A stretch of 64,000 bases of DNA from Prochilodus magdalenae (Eukaryota > Chordata > Actinopteri > Characiformes > Prochilodontidae). Where the stretch lies: contig JAMWET010003474.1 of NCBI GenBank assembly GCA_024036415.1, positions 83,501 to 147,500 on the forward strand, in the 5' to 3' direction. The notes beneath the pieces were generated by a model. The model had not been told where the DNA came from. It made no database searches and saw only the letters and a list, made by a program, of their open reading frames with translations. This document shows positions 1 through 14,208 of the stretch, piece after piece (the first letter of the stretch is position 1; every line of letters begins with the position of its first letter). The position numbers and the translations under genes were made by a program.

Positions 1-1376
1 TCCATTCAGCTGTGTTAAGTTGTTTTTAAGATGCCCATTTAAGTAATATTTACTCAGCCAATTCTAATAAATCATGTGTTTTAACTGGATTTATCATTAT
101 GTATTACTCATGCTGAGCTTAATGTGGTTATGTTATAAAATAAGAATTAAAGGGTAAAAATAAGTTTGATCTACACCATTTACAATTACTACTGTGTTAC
201 TGAGCTGTCACAGAATTACACTCACATATATGTTTCAAAGAAGTCAGTGGAATCAGTGAAATATTGTTCCATGCTGGGAAAAAAAAACAAAAGCACTTGG
301 CTGTATATACATGGCAGTACACCACAGGCCCAACCCTCCTGGAGTAGAATGTGACATACGCATACTTCTTAATGCAGTACCAGACTAAACTCAGTTCCTG
401 ATTAATTAGTTATCTCAAACTTATTACCCAATTTTGCTTATAATTTTTTTTAAATGCTGACAATAGAATCAGTCTGCCAGTCTGTGATGGTAATGGGGCA
501 CGATTACATGATGGCATATTACACAAAAGCCTATTATTTGCCAGATTTGGCAACACATCCGCCAAACAGGTAAATATACACTATAGCTGACCCCATGGGC
601 TGTTCCAGTCTACTCGTGGTTAGTGTGGAGAGATCAGAGCTTGGCTACTCCTGTCTTATTTCCAGCTCTCCCGTTCCCTCTCTCCATTGCCTTTCGGCTC
701 GCCGGCCTGATTTATAGTTTAACGCAATAGCAGCGCCAGCCCTGTGAGAAAGTTAATGAGCCACCAGCGAGTAGGAGGACAAGCATGATTATAGCAGGAA
801 CACAGCTGTGGGCTGTGAGTCTGTGTGTGTGTGTGTGTGTACGCACCTGTGGTATGTATATGTGGCTGTGGGTGTGAGTCAGAGAGACTGCAGTAGATGT
901 TTATGGTCTGTCTGTGACTATAGACGCTGCTGTTAAAGAGGACTCTCGGTGGTAAATGAGTTGTGCTAAATGAGGGTGCTGTAGGTTGCAGAGATGAGCT
1001 CTGGAGCCCTGTGGATTCAAATACCAATACATACTCTGCCAAACCAATTTATGCAATTAGCTTTAAAGCTTCAGCAGCGAGGAAGAAAACTCATAGGAAC
1101 AATCCAGGTTTCATGTACATGTTTGGTGTGAAAATGCTCCATTCCAGAGAAAACATTACAGCAGGGGACTCACACCTAGTTTTACACATACTTTTAATTT
1201 TTAAAGATGGCAAGGTCAACATTAAAAGCAGGATGGGCACTGGAAGGATGAGCGGCAGTCACATGAATAGATTGTACTGACACCAGGGGCTTATTCTGTC
1301 TTGTAAAATCCAGATTTCTATGAATGATTGGTGTTTTCCTTCAACTACAATAAATGTCTTGGTCTTATTGTATTTA

Positions 1377-1510
1377 CACTCATCATCAAAAGAACAGTTG
1401 CTCAAACAGTTGCATCTAGAGGGAATCAGTAGACAGGAACGAAACTTGGTGGGTAGGTTTGACATTGTAAGACATATAAGTTTAGTTTTCTGCTCAGCCG
1501 TGCATTTCAC
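1377..1510 (-). mobile_element. Tc1-like repeat, one end only
   Basis: This stretch begins CACTCATCATCAAAAGAAC next to TA. It matches, in reverse orientation, the right end of the related copy at 21,825-22,438 (GACAGGAACGAAACTTGGTG against GACAGGAATGAAACTTGGTG). Only about 130 bp of the element remains. Confidence 0.65.
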
Positions 1511-1904
1511 ATAAGCAATCACAATTATAACAGGACACCATTAGGAATACCCTCTACATCTCCATACCAAGACATCTGCCTTTTGGATTAGCAAACATCG
1601 TCTGCATGTGTACCTCAATAAGTATTGCCCATATCAGTCTAAATTATTCAGAATTTATTGTTCCTTAATCTTTATCTTCCTTCCCAATAGCATTACAATT
1701 GCACACTGCCTTCTGGGTGCAGCTAGTCATTTGATGATGAATGTATTTAGAGAAAATTGTTGTTAATACTTTTCAGAAATTGAAAACAGTCAAAAACTCA
1801 GTGGAATCCCAGTATGTCATAGTGGCCAGATCATTACTCCATTATTTTTATTTTTTCACAAAGGCTTTAATAATTTGGCATGTTATTTGCACAATTGAGT
1901 GTGT

Positions 1905-2056
1905 CTGATTGTGTGTCTGTCTTGCAATCAACTGGTGACCTGTCCAGGGTGCCTTCTGCCCAACAAGTGCTGGGATAGGCCCCAGCACCCCCCATACGCT
2001 AGAACGATAGGCATATTAGAAGATGAATGAATGAGTAAATGAATGAATGAATATTC
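1905..2056 (+). mobile_element. LINE/SINE 3' tail with AATG repeats
   Basis: The run GGTGACCTGTCCAGGGTGCC, then GCTGGGATAGGCCCCAGCACCCCCC and an (AATG)n end, is the familiar 3' tail of a very common fish non-LTR retroelement. Only the tail is present. The exact family cannot be named without a library search. Confidence 0.7.
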
Positions 2057-2450
2057 AATTGTTCTTTGTGGTCATATGAGGCTTATAACACATCACATTA
2101 GTGCATAGTCACTTCTGCATTTTAAACTACAATTACAGCCTGTAGTCTATCTTCTTCTCTGCATTCTTTTGGCAGCCCCCCTTTACCCTGTTCTTCTGTG
2201 CTCATGACCCAAACAACACACACAGAGCTATTGTCACTGACTTTAAATGTGCAAGGTGGTTTAAAAAGGTAGGAGTAGCATGGACAATGGTCAAATAACT
2301 TCAGCAGCCCTACTGATGAAATAGAGGGGGTTCTGGAGGATTCGGGGCACCCTTGGATCCCTTGACTGTGTCAAAATCAAAAGTCCCTTATTCTGTCCAT
2401 TAGAGAAAATAGAACTTCAAATACAAATTCAGGGAGCACCTGTTGTTTGG

Positions 2451-2630
2451 AGGCAGTCGTAGGCTGGAGGTTAGGGAACCAGCCTTGTACCCGGATGGTT
2501 GCCAGTTCGACTCCCTAAACCAACAGTAACGACTGATGTGCCTTTGAGCAAGGCACTTTACCCCCAAAAGCCTCAGGGCTGTAGCAAACTGGTTCACCCC
2601 GTTGTTCCTTCATTGCTCAGTAAATCTCTG
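2451..2630 (+). mobile_element. tRNA-derived SINE, partial
   Basis: The 5' half of the SINE family also present at 14,209-14,509 and 62,884-63,150. It starts GAGGCAGTCGTAGGCTGGAGG, has the B-box-like GTTCGACTCCC, and continues GTAACGACTGATGTGCC. It is more diverged than the other two copies and lacks the 3' half. Confidence 0.75.
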
Positions 2631-2960
2631 CAAAATGCAAAAATATGCACAACAAGCATACTGTGAACAAGATGTGTAAGATCTCAGTTAAGGTGTGGTA
2701 GGCACGTTACCTAACTAACAAAGAGCTTTTCCAGACGAAGAGTTAAACAGTTAAACTAAACAGTTTGGTGAGTAAGTTAGCCAATGCTAATCTAGCCAGC
2801 TAGCATGGAATCCTCTGAATATCAGTGGGAACTTTGCACACTGATGCCACTGCCATGTCTGAGAACGATCCACCACCCAAATAATACCTGCTCTGTGGTG
2901 GTCTTGTGATCCATTAAGGGTCTGTAATTGTAGGAAGTGCTTCTGTCCTAGTGGAGCTAA

Positions 2961-3302
<342 letters not shown>

Positions 3303-3429
3303 TGAATGTGATATTATTTTTCTGTCAGATTTTTGTCTGCTAACTCGTCCCTCCTCCACTCGTTTTTTTAAGGGTGCTGTGTGATGGAATGGTGGGCTTG
3401 TGTACACCTTTTTAATCAGACGTACAGAA

Positions 3430-4690
3430 GTAGATAACTACTGCAACCTAGCAACACCATAGTAACTACCTGGGATATCATAGTAACCATTCAACAACAT
3501 CTTACCAACCACCTGCGATGTTATAAAAAACATTTAACACTATTCTAGCAACCTCCAGTGATATTATAGCAACTGTTCAACAACACCATAGCACCTAGGA
3601 GAGATATTGTAGCAACCATGTAACAACACCCTAGCAAACCAACTATGATATCATAGTAACTGTTTAACAACACCCTAGCAACCACATTCATTATTATAGT
3701 GATTATTCAGCAGCATCCTGGCAACAACCTGCAATGTCAGAGTAGATACTTAACAACATCCTAGCAACCACCACAGATATCATAGCAACTGTTCAACAAC
3801 ACCATAGCACCCAGTAGAGATATTGTAGCAACCGTGTAACAACACCCTAGCAAACCAACTATGATATCATAGTAACTGTTTAACAACACCCTAGCAACCA
3901 CATTCATTATTATAGTGATTATTCAGCAGCATCCTAGCAACAACCTGCAATGTCAGAGTAGATACTTAACAACATCCTAGCAACCATCACAGACATCATA
4001 GCAACTGTTCAACAACACCATAGCACCCAGTAGAGATATTGTAACAACCGTGTAACAACACCCTAGCAAACCAACTATGATATCATAGTAACTGTTTAAC
4101 AACACCCTAGCAACCACATTCATTATTATAGTGATTATTCAGCAGCATCCTAGCAACAACCTGCAATGTCAGAGTAGATACTTAACAACATCCTAGCAAC
4201 CACCACAGATATCTTAGCAACTGTACAACAACACCATAGCACCCAGTAGAGATATTGTAGCAACCATGTAACAACACCCTAGCAAACCAACTATGATATC
4301 ATAGTAACTGTTTAACAACACCCTAGCAACCACATTCATTATTATAGTGATTAATCAGCAGCATCCTAGCAACAACCTGCAATGTCAGAGTAGATACTTA
4401 ACAACATCCTAGTAACCACCACAGATATCATAGCAACCACCTCAACAGCATCAACATTATTGAGCAGCATCCTAGCAACAACCTGCAATATCAGTGTAGC
4501 TGTTCAACAACACCCTAGCAACCACCAGAGATATCATAGCAATCATTTAACAACAACCTAGCAACCAACTGCGACGTCATAGTAACTGTTCAACAACATC
4601 CTAGCAATCAAATGCATTATCATTGTAATTATTCAGCTACACCGTAGCAACGACTTGGTATATTATAGTAACCGTTCACACCGTAACACC
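3430..4690. repeat. Minisatellite with 43-bp monomers in a 216-bp higher-order unit
   Basis: About 29 related monomers of about 43 bp, of the form ATAGYAACNRTTNAACAACAYCCTAGCAACC, fill kcnd1 intron 2. In the middle, five distinct monomers (43+44+43+43+43) form a 216-bp unit. Matching points recur at 3565, 3781, 3997, 4213 and 4429, exactly 216 bp apart. Copies of the large unit differ at only a few bases, while the five monomers within it differ much more. Outer monomers on both sides are single and more diverged. This is the pattern expected when a multi-monomer block is amplified by unequal exchange. Confidence 0.93.
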
Positions 4691-5424
4691 AGCAACATTT
4701 AACATTCAGACTGTTAAACTTTTACACTCAAATTTACTTCTCCAAAGATGAAACTGAAGAATAACGACGCTGTAGGTGAAACTTGTGTGCGCGCGTCTGC
4801 AATCAAATTCAACTGCAAGCATAAGGATGAAAGAATAAGGGAGGCTATGATTATGTCACCCAAGCCTTGAGATGACGTATGGCGTAAACGTTCCACAGTC
4901 AGTCAGTTTGTTTGTCTTGCTGAAACAGTGTTTGTTCTTCTTAAACAGTGCAGTGGATTTAAACAGATAGCCTGATAACAAATACATTACTGTACTAATG
5001 GACTATTCATGCTTTGATCTGCACCAGATGAGCCCACTGGTTTAAGATATTTGGACGTTCTGAAAACTAATGTGATTTCCTTGATAAGCTGGACTCACAT
5101 ACAGAAGACATTCTCTTAATCATCCTATTAAAATGCTACAGTTTAAAAGAGTTATGCTAAGTGAGATTTATGTGCCATGCACAGGGATGCTGAAGTGTTT
5201 TCTGCAGTGTTTACATGTGTCTGGGGAGGGAGGCAGAATACCCTCCATCCTGATTTGATGCAATGCAGTCTACATTTGTTTTTACTGTTTTACAATAGCA
5301 GACAGGAACCCGTTTTAAAGCAGCCAGAGATCACTGTTATATTGGCTGTTCACTGCATGCTGGGCTGTGTGTGGACCAAGTGCTGACGCAGTCCGTTTGA
5401 AATGAGGTGTCTTCTGTTTTACAG

Positions 5425-5508
5425 AAAGTACGCCTTGCCCGGATTCGCTTGGCTAAGAAAGGGACCACCAATGCATTCCTCCAGTACAAAGAAGAAGGGG
5501 GCCTGCAG
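5425..5508 (+). CDS. kcnd1: kcnd1 exon 3: proximal cytoplasmic tail
   Basis: This 84-bp exon lies between TTTTACAG and CAG|GTAAGC and is in phase 0 at both ends. It encodes 28 residues starting KVRLARIRLAK and ending KEEGGLQ, the conserved region just after S6 in Kv4 channels. The run KGTTNAFLQYK resembles Kv4.1 more than the SANAYMQSK or SSNAYLHSK forms of Kv4.2 and Kv4.3. Known Kv4 biology places this proximal C-terminal stretch in gating and auxiliary-subunit contacts. Nothing is broken here. Confidence 0.95.
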
Positions 5509-6449
5509 GTAAGCGAGTTGTGGTGTATGCTTTAATGAAACTGATTTAAGAACCCTCTCTGAGCTACACAACAAGCGAATTTGTCGCTGGTGCATTATAA
5601 AGCAGGCGGGTGTGGATCTATAATAAAGTACAAACACATCTAATCCCGATGTTTCCTTTTCCAGAATCAATCCGCACATAAAAGCTACTGTTTTCTTTTC
5701 TCAGTTCAGTTTTTATTTTGATCCTGAACAAAGTGAAGAAAGTATGATAGCACATTATTTGATGGCTACCTATAAAAGGACTTGTGCGTAAGCACATGCA
5801 TAAGCATTACACCTAAAATAATACCTGAGTATTTTTAAACCAGCTATCAGAAGATGGTATAAGATGTTTTATGAAGTAAATGACTTTGCATCATAATGTT
5901 AAACACTAAACTAGAGTGACAGATGTTTAATTAGCGTGCTTAATTATGGTCTCAGATTGATTAACTCTATTAGTTGAGAGTGATGTTTTAAAGTCATGTA
6001 AGAAATTGAATAAATGTCATAATACTTTAAAGTCTCTTCTGTTAACACAATGTCATTTACTTCTAAACTAGTCCTAGGTCATCTTGCAATTACTGGTGTA
6101 AACTTTTTTCAAGGTCTATACATTTTAAAAGACTATACATTTTCAATGCTTATGCATGTCTTATGAAGTCCCTATAGGTTGTCTTGCAGCTAGCGTAAAG
6201 TGTGCACATTCAATTTGTATAATATCTAAAGAAAAGCAATACTAATAGAATGGCATGATCTGGAGTAGCCACACATGAGCCTAAACTACGTTGTATTTTT
6301 AATATAATAAGTTAAAAAAATAAAACACTATTTCAACATAGTAGGCCATTATTCGTAGTCACACTGTGTGAACAATTAAACTGAAAATTCATAGACATAG
6401 TAAGCCAGAGAGTACGTTTATTTCCACATATCAAGTCATTAAGTGAATA

Positions 6450-7087
6450 CACTCATCATCAAAAAAATAAGTTGCATCCAGAAGCAAGGGTCAGATCGGA
6501 ATGCTATTGAGAGGGAAAATAAAAGTTACCAGGACCATTACATTATGAAATATTTGCGTCTCTCAGTATGTCTTCAGGCCGCCATGTTTGCTAACTCAAG
6601 ATGCCATGCTTCTCAGCATGGAGGTATAGAAGTTCCTAATAGTGACCTGCAATAATCCATCCCATGCAGCCTGAATAGTCTCATGCAGTTCCTGCAGGTT
6701 TTGCAGTGGGGGTGGAGGTGAAGTAAAACAAGGCCTTCTAGACATGTGACACATGACAACAGTTCGTTCATCTTGGCGCTGACCGTGGTGCCTCCACGCG
6801 CAGATTCATTGGTCATCTTCACAAGGACAAAAGCAGGACTTGTCACTAAAGAAGAGCCGCTGCCATTCGGGGTCACTCCATCGCCTGCCTATGGTGCTGG
6901 CACTAACAGGATGACTTAAGGATGGCATCACTGCTCAGTGTTGGGTTAGTCAGGCACAGTGAAATACTGTGAAACTGAAATCATCCAACTGTCTTACACT
7001 GTCAACTCTCCACCCCAAGTTGTGTTCCTGTTGGGTGATTCCTTCTGGGTGCTGCTATTTGTGTAACTATTCTTTTGATGTTGAGTG
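6450..7087 (-). mobile_element. Tc1/mariner-like transposon remnant with TIRs and TA duplication
   Basis: A 638-bp element with inverted ends: CACTCATCATCAAAA on the left, and TTTTGATGTTGAGTG on the right. It is flanked by TA on both sides (6448-6449 and 7088-7089), as for Tc1/mariner insertions. On the minus strand, broken frames contain NLQELHETIQAAWDG, which resembles the C-terminal end of Tc1-type transposases (leucine-rich followed by EEW-like). The catalytic region is not recognisable, so this is a deletion derivative. Confidence 0.7.
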
Positions 7088-9535
7088 TATACTAACGCAA
7101 CACTTTGTGTTAATTAACCATTATTTGTTACACAGCAAGTCAGTATTTTGAGATACTTTATAAAAAGTTTGAGAAAATGTCAATTTTCAACACAGTAAGA
7201 CATATTTAAAGACACTAGGAGAAATTTCTGAAGAAAATAAAGTTTACTTTTTTAGTAAGGTATTATTTGGAGATCCTAAGTATTTTTCTAAGTAGTCAGT
7301 AGTACTTTTAGTAGTCATTAATTTGTCACACTAAATCTAAATTTTGACACACAGCTACCAGAAACAGAGAAGCTGTTTGAGGGAAAAAGTGTAAGGTGTA
7401 GGTGACTAGAAAGGCAGGAATGGCCTTCTATACGAGCTGAAAGTCACTAGCCTAAAGAAACGGTTCTTCAGACTGCAAGAAACCGAATGTTTACATCGTT
7501 TACAGTGATTGATGTGCTATTTATGCTGCTTTTTAACCATACAGGGTGATTGTAAGTAGGCGTGTGTTTCTGATGGAAGCCTGACATTTAGAGACTTTCT
7601 CACATCTCAGGCTAATGAGTGTAAATGTGATGCCTTCTTAAACGTTACTATGAAGTCCCAGGGGGCCTGGAAACATTATTTCCCAGAAAGTATCACTGTG
7701 TGTTGTGGAGACAAAGCCTGTGGTGCATTATCATTTGTGAGGAATCGGGAAGGCGGCGATGATGAGATTCCATCATTATGTGTGCTTTCAGCCGTAGCAT
7801 ATACATGCACATTAATGGCTGCAACCGCGGCACCTTACAAACAAATGAATGGCTTTGCCCTGAAGCTGTGTGTTTCCAACTGAGAAAACATGTTTACTGC
7901 ATGTTTCCCACATACTGACACTGCTTTCATCTATTATAAACCCAACACAGCTTCTCTGCGGAGGCTTTTGTCTGATCGACAGCTGCAAGAATTTATTTAA
8001 GAATGAAATAAAAAAAAATCATCTGATGCTCCACTGGGATGTCCTTTGTCTGCCCTGTGGATGGGAAAGGAATCGAGAACAGCAGGGCTTCACGCTGGAC
8101 ACAGATGAAAAATTCAACATAAGGGGGTCTTCTCAGTTATAATAATCTAACCAGACATCACAATAGCCTGCAAAGTTATCCATAGGACTCTGCAGAGTTC
8201 TGCCGGGTTGCTGTTGCTGAAGCTGTCAGTATATTTGCTGGTTTTCCATTTGGATGCGTTTCAGTCCTCCACAAGCTCAGCTCTGGTGTTTGAGCAGGGA
8301 AAGCATGAAATTATACAGTATAGAGTGTCCCAGACGGGAATCATCAAAGTAGGTATATTTCATATGAGAACTTTCTTTTTCATTTTTTTTTCATTTTTTC
8401 ACTTCACCTGTCTGCGAGTATTATGCACAGCAACGAGCTCCTCTTTCCAATAAGACAGCCATAAGAGGTGCAGCATTATACGTCAATGTTAAAATAGAGT
8501 TAGTGTTGTTTTGCAGTACAATATTATATAAATATACATTATATAATCATGTAATAATTGCGTAATTACACACTGTACCTCCCAGCCTATCACTAGACTC
8601 TACTGTGGGTGTCAAGTTTTCTGCTGTTGCCTGTTTGCAGTTCTGCGGTTGTGTGCCACAATATTGCTTTTCCATGTTTTCTCTTGTTTGATGGAGAGAA
8701 TTCTCCCTTGCTTGTTTTATGTGCTACCCTCCATGAGTCAAAGTTTGGGTTCCTAAACTTATTCAGCAACAGTGTTCTAACAATTTATTCTACCCTAGGA
8801 GTGGTTCCACCTAGCACCTCATATCAATAGTACAGTGGAGTAACTCAGTGTTCCGAACTTTCAAATGCTGAATTGTGTTTTTAATGTTAATACAGTTCAG
8901 CTTCATATTACTACTTCTCCCAGATGAGCTGTTATAGACTATATATCAACTAGAGACTCAAATCATAATATAGACTCAAACCATCTTAATTATTCTTTTA
9001 ATGGTGGAAACATTTTTGCTAAGGACATTTGTCAGCTTCTTATAGCGCTGCAGTTATGTTGAATCTTAATCTGAAGGAGATTAAGGTATCAAACATCCGA
9101 CATGGAGTTGTATGTACAGAGTAAAACTGCTATATGTACTGGGTTTTTATACAGAGTTACTGATAAATATGCGCTAGGGTAAAACTGTTCGACAAGGAAA
9201 CTTCTTCTATAGCACCACCAAATTTAAACTGCCATTTTAACATAACATAAGGCAGCCTCTAACGCCAGTGCATGTTTTTTTTCCAGTCTGGGAAAACATT
9301 CCAGCTACTAGGAACATTCCAGCACTACATGCTGGCCCCTGTTGAAAGACAGGATGCACCTATGCTCATATTAAGTTCACTAAAACACAACCATTTGCAG
9401 TTACAGGCAATTATGTCCTATTGAAACCCCTCTAAATCATTCACACACTCCTTCAACCTCCTATATAAAAACTTGTTAACTCTTAAAAATCTAGATTGTG
9501 TATAATAATTATAAATAATGAAAATTATAAAATAA

Positions 9536-9604
<69 letters not shown>

Positions 9605-9639
9605 GTCTATCTGTCTATCTATCTATCTATCTATCTATT
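9536..9639. repeat. TATC microsatellite
   Basis: About 25 tandem TATC units with two TGTC variants near the right end. It is likely to be polymorphic in length. Confidence 0.97.
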
Positions 9640-10727
9640 AAATGATGCAACTATTACATAGCAATTAACTAATTTTATATAGTTACACGATTTTCTTCTT
9701 TTGGCTGATTTTATATATTGCATCTATTTAATGTAGCACATTTTTGTTATCACCGACTGCAGCTTCTAAGGTTTAATAACAGTTTTCTATCACTGCTATT
9801 TCAGATTTCTTTATCTAAGCTTATCCAGTTTGTTTGTCCATCTAGCAGGATAACTGACAGTACAGTCTGTCTGGCCAGCTGTGTGTCCATGCTGAGAGAG
9901 AGTAGGGGTGTAATCAGTGGAGCTGATGTAGGAGCTGGAGGAAAGGCGTGCAGTGAGGATGAGAGGGGCAGGTGATGCAGGCAGCTCAGAGATGCTTTGG
10001 TAATTACAAAGGCAGTGAGTTAATAATGTCAGCTATAGGGAACCTGGATCACGCAGGATAGATAAAGGGAGATGGAGAAACTGCAAATCCAGTCTGACCC
10101 ACTTCTGCTTCTCGGACTGCTGCGGCTGCAGGTGGGAATGTCTTAGTGAAAAATGCCTGTGTTAAAATGGTTATTTGTCGCGGTTCCTGATGTACTGTAA
10201 GGAGTGCTTCATTTGTAAATTAAAGGTTCCCAGAATACTGAGCAGTGACAGATCAATAAAGGGGAGAGGTCCAGCAGGTCGATAACGGGGAGAGATCATG
10301 GAATGTATTAAACAAAGGGCTTTCAGTTGTAGATTTCCCAATAAATTTGGATCTTAGGACTAACAAGTGTTCACAGGGTTTATAAGCAATGTGTGTTCTT
10401 CTTTATGTGGCTTATACACACTCATTAGATTGATTTTTAAAAACAACCTCAGTCACAGCTAACAGATGGTAGCAGGGTTCTTTACTGTAGTTTCCTTCAT
10501 TGTAAAACACATTGCACTGCATCCTGTACTGTGAAAGGTGCAGTATGTAAGAATTAGGGGGTTGGATAGCAGAAATAAAATACACAAAACTATTTTTTTA
10601 TTACACGTGTATAACCACTGTAAATACTGCTCATTCCACCAGCAAGAATTATTGTCAAGTAGTCTTACTGTAGCTCACATTTACCAGTAGTTATCAGAGA
10701 ATGTCACAAGCAAAATGGACTTAAATG

Positions 10728-10985
10728 GAGAAAGTCCCAAAGAGCATAAGGAAAGAACCAAGACTCAAAAACTTGTGAAGAGCATGAAAAAGAAGTGCTG
10801 GACGGAACCAAAACTCAAAAAGAAAAACATTCTGAAAGCTTGAAGAAACAACACTGAACGGAGACTCGCAATGTGAATTCTCTAAAGAGCATGAGGAAAA
10901 CGCACTGAGGAGAACCAAGACACAAAAGGAGAAACTCCCTAAGAACATGAGGAAAATGCTCTGAGGAAAACCATGACTGGGACAA
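10728..10985. repeat. Decayed ~55-60 bp tandem repeat
   Basis: Four to five diverged units built on GAGCATGAGGAAAACGCACTG, GAGAACCAAGACTCAAAAG and GAGAAACTCCCTAA. The shared words recur at about 55-60 bp spacing with many substitutions, which points to an old array. Confidence 0.6.
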
Positions 10986-12109
10986 CCCACCTTCCTGCTT
11001 GCGACAATAAAGAGGACAGTTTGGATAAAAGTAAAAGGTATACAGAGGCAGTAGTTAAAACCAATGATTGTACAGACTGTGAGAACAGGAATGAGGAGGA
11101 GTACTGATTATAAACATAGGAGAGGAGAATAAGATGGTTTACTGTTTCAGGTTCTGAGCTCATGCATTGCTTAAAGCTTATTACAAATCATGGCAGAAAG
11201 AATTTCCAAAGGCTTGCATGCCTGTGGTGGTAGAAGTAAAGGGGTTAGGCCTCCTGCTCATAGCAATACTAATCCAGCCATTTGTTACGATCCTAATCGT
11301 TTACTGTGCTTCTTACCTGGTGCTATTTCAAATTCCTCCAAGTAAGCAATGCTTTGATGGCTGCAGGACATTTCAGAAAAGGATCCGACACTAATGAGAA
11401 TTCCATTACAGCAACTAACTGAAAATGGATGAAATGATTGTGGAATTTAACAGCATTAGTGCTCATTTTCTTCTCCCATAGAGAAAAGATGCTAATAGTT
11501 CTGAGCTAAATCCACCACTCTGTTTTCCTCTTGTCTCCTCCAGAGTGCATCAACTCTAACAGTATTCTAACTTAATTGGTGTTACAGGGGAAAAGGAAAT
11601 CCTTCAGGATCCCTGTCTCTCCTGACGGTTTTATCTTGTATAATTATTGCAGTACTTGCTGTTTATCCTTTCATTCTGGGGCCTGTTTTGCTGTTTAGGT
11701 GTTTGCTACTGGTGGCACCTCTTTAGTAATGGTTTTCCTGAACACAGAATGGACCCCATGGGTAAGAACCCAAAATTAAGACATACTTGAGGAACAATGC
11801 TGGCTATGGATTTTCCCATTTGCCTAATGGAAAATGTAGTGCTGTTTAAAGGCTTCTGCATAAAAACTGTAAATAGCAGTATATAAGAAGGAATGAGGTA
11901 TTGTAGGCTACGTATAACTCAAAAACATGAATAGAATATTTAAATAAAGAAATAAAGCACTCGGCAAAAGTCAGAGAACGCCATTTATTCATTTCAGTCC
12001 CAGTCAAAATAGCTATTAAAGACGGCAGCTTTCTGCTAGTAGTTCTTTAGCTGTCCATTCCGTGTGCGTGCTGGAAACAAATCCAGTTACATTCAAGCCC
12101 CTCAGCTGC

Positions 12110-12560
12110 CCAAAATATATCTGCAGCACCATTTAAGGTGGATCAGAAAAGTTTAAACAACAATATTGACAGGTAGATACAGGTAGGCACCATTATGGAA
12201 CTAGGACCCTAGTTTATTGTGGAATGGGCAAACTCGAACAAGAAGCTGAGGTCCCCAAGTATAGCCTAACCATTGTAAAGCTACTATTTGTCATTAAGAA
12301 GATAAGGTGCCACCATTTAAGGTGGAATGAGAAAGACTTAACAAGCAACTGGGCAGGCAGACTGAAGGCCCAGCATGGAACTGCTTCACCAGTTAAGGTG
12401 GAACAGGAATATTCTAACAAGAAACTGAGGTGCCAGAACAGATCTGATGCACCATTTAAGGGGGACTGGGAAAACTATTAAGATGCGGGTGTGTCAGAAT
12501 GTAACTGATGCACCACGTAAGTGGCACGGAGCAAACTCAAACAAAAAGCTGGAGCTTTGA
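12110..12560. repeat. Decayed ~80-100 bp tandem repeat
   Basis: The words GCACCATTTAAGGTGGA, AACAAGAAGCTGAGGTGCC and CAGCATGGAAC recur four to five times with irregular spacing. A related stretch appears in reverse near 35,860-36,010 (TGTTCCACCTTAAAACATGC), so the array may derive from an interspersed repeat. Confidence 0.55.
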
Positions 12561-14208
12561 CTTAATGGAGACTTGAGCAGCATGAAGTGGAGGTCAGGAG
12601 GTTGCTCTGTTTTTGCTGTGCCACAGAACCAATATGTCAGTATTGTTTTGTTCTGTTTGCTAATATTTGTGCTAGCAACTGGTCAGCATTGCAGATGCAA
12701 TTGTAGCGACAGTTTGCTAACCACCAACATAGATAAAGTCACATCATTTGCTGTGTCATTGTTCGAAGGGTTTCACAACGGGTTTTATGGCCATGAAGAA
12801 TTAAAATAAAATTTGTGTTGCTATTGGAATGCATGTTAATGTATAGTGCCTAGGTTTCTCCTTACAGTGGCAGGATGGACAGAAATACCTGTGGATATTT
12901 CTAGATATGAAGCAGGAGTGGAGGTCTTAAATCTAACAACAAAAAAAGGAGAAAGGAAAGAGAGAAATACAGGACATTCAAAAAGAAGGAGAGAGAGAAA
13001 AGAGATGGATAGAGAAAAAAAGACATTCTGAATTCTTACCCTTATTAATGTGACCAGTAGAGCTCACTGCAATCTTTGTTCTGTTTCTTCTTAGCCAGTG
13101 AAAGTCACAATAATCCAATATTTACAGTCCCAGAGTGGAGGTGTATGCATGTGTGTGTGTGTGTATTTTCCAGCTCGGATCTATAAACCCATTAGAAACA
13201 GGCCTGCAGTGCTATTTATAAACCTGGGCGAGGGTTTTTTCGCTCTTCTTGTCTATCGATGCTTCGTATTTTCCCCTGTTCTTTCGTTCCAGCTGCTGTG
13301 CTTCGTGTTCGATATTCTCTGTGGTTCCTACACTTATGCTAGCCGGTTCTATTACATTTCTACTGGATTCTGACTGTCCGGATGTGTAGTAAGATTTATC
13401 ACTAGGCACCACAGCCTCTGTTTCAGAAGACTTAGTGTGAATATAAACTATTTATGAGTGCATTAGACATCTTCACATCTTACCTCATGTAGAAACCCCA
13501 GAGGAAGCCCGTTCATTTACACTTTCAGGGGGTAACCCCATCAGCCAGAATAACAACTGTACAAGCTGGGATTAAACAACAGAAGGCCGTTCAGCAAACA
13601 AGATGGGCTGTGACAAGCTTTTCAGACTGGAAGGAAATGAACTGGAAATCAATCAGTATTCAGGTTAAACTGCTAAACATCAAAAAGCTGAGCTGAACAT
13701 ATATGAACAGTTTTATGACTTAATCCATAACACCAAAAGCAACTATTTGTTTGGTGTAAGGATATTAAAGGAGCATTGAGATGACACTGCCTGTCAAATT
13801 TATAATCTTACTGTAAAAAACAAAGAAAATGTAAAGTCCCTCCTCTATCTCCTTCACTCCTTCCCAGTCTAGATCTTAGCATCAAACTTAATCCCTGCAC
13901 TCTCCAGCATCAACATTAATTCTTGTTTTCCCTTTATTTATATTTCTTGCCAAAGACCTTTAGCCACCATTGCACTTATTGTTTCTTTAATAGGCTAACT
14001 ATCTTCAAATGATCTAACTAGGAGCTGAACTTTCAACATGATTGACAACAGATTTGAATACATCATTAGGGCAGTGCTCCTTCTGTGCAATTGACCTCTT
14101 GAACTTTTTCCACCTAGTTGGTCCTGCATAAGGTAGTAACCGCAATAATGCCCGGGATACCTCTGAAAATCTTATGCTGTGGCATATTTGTAAATCGTTT
14201 TCTAAGAG

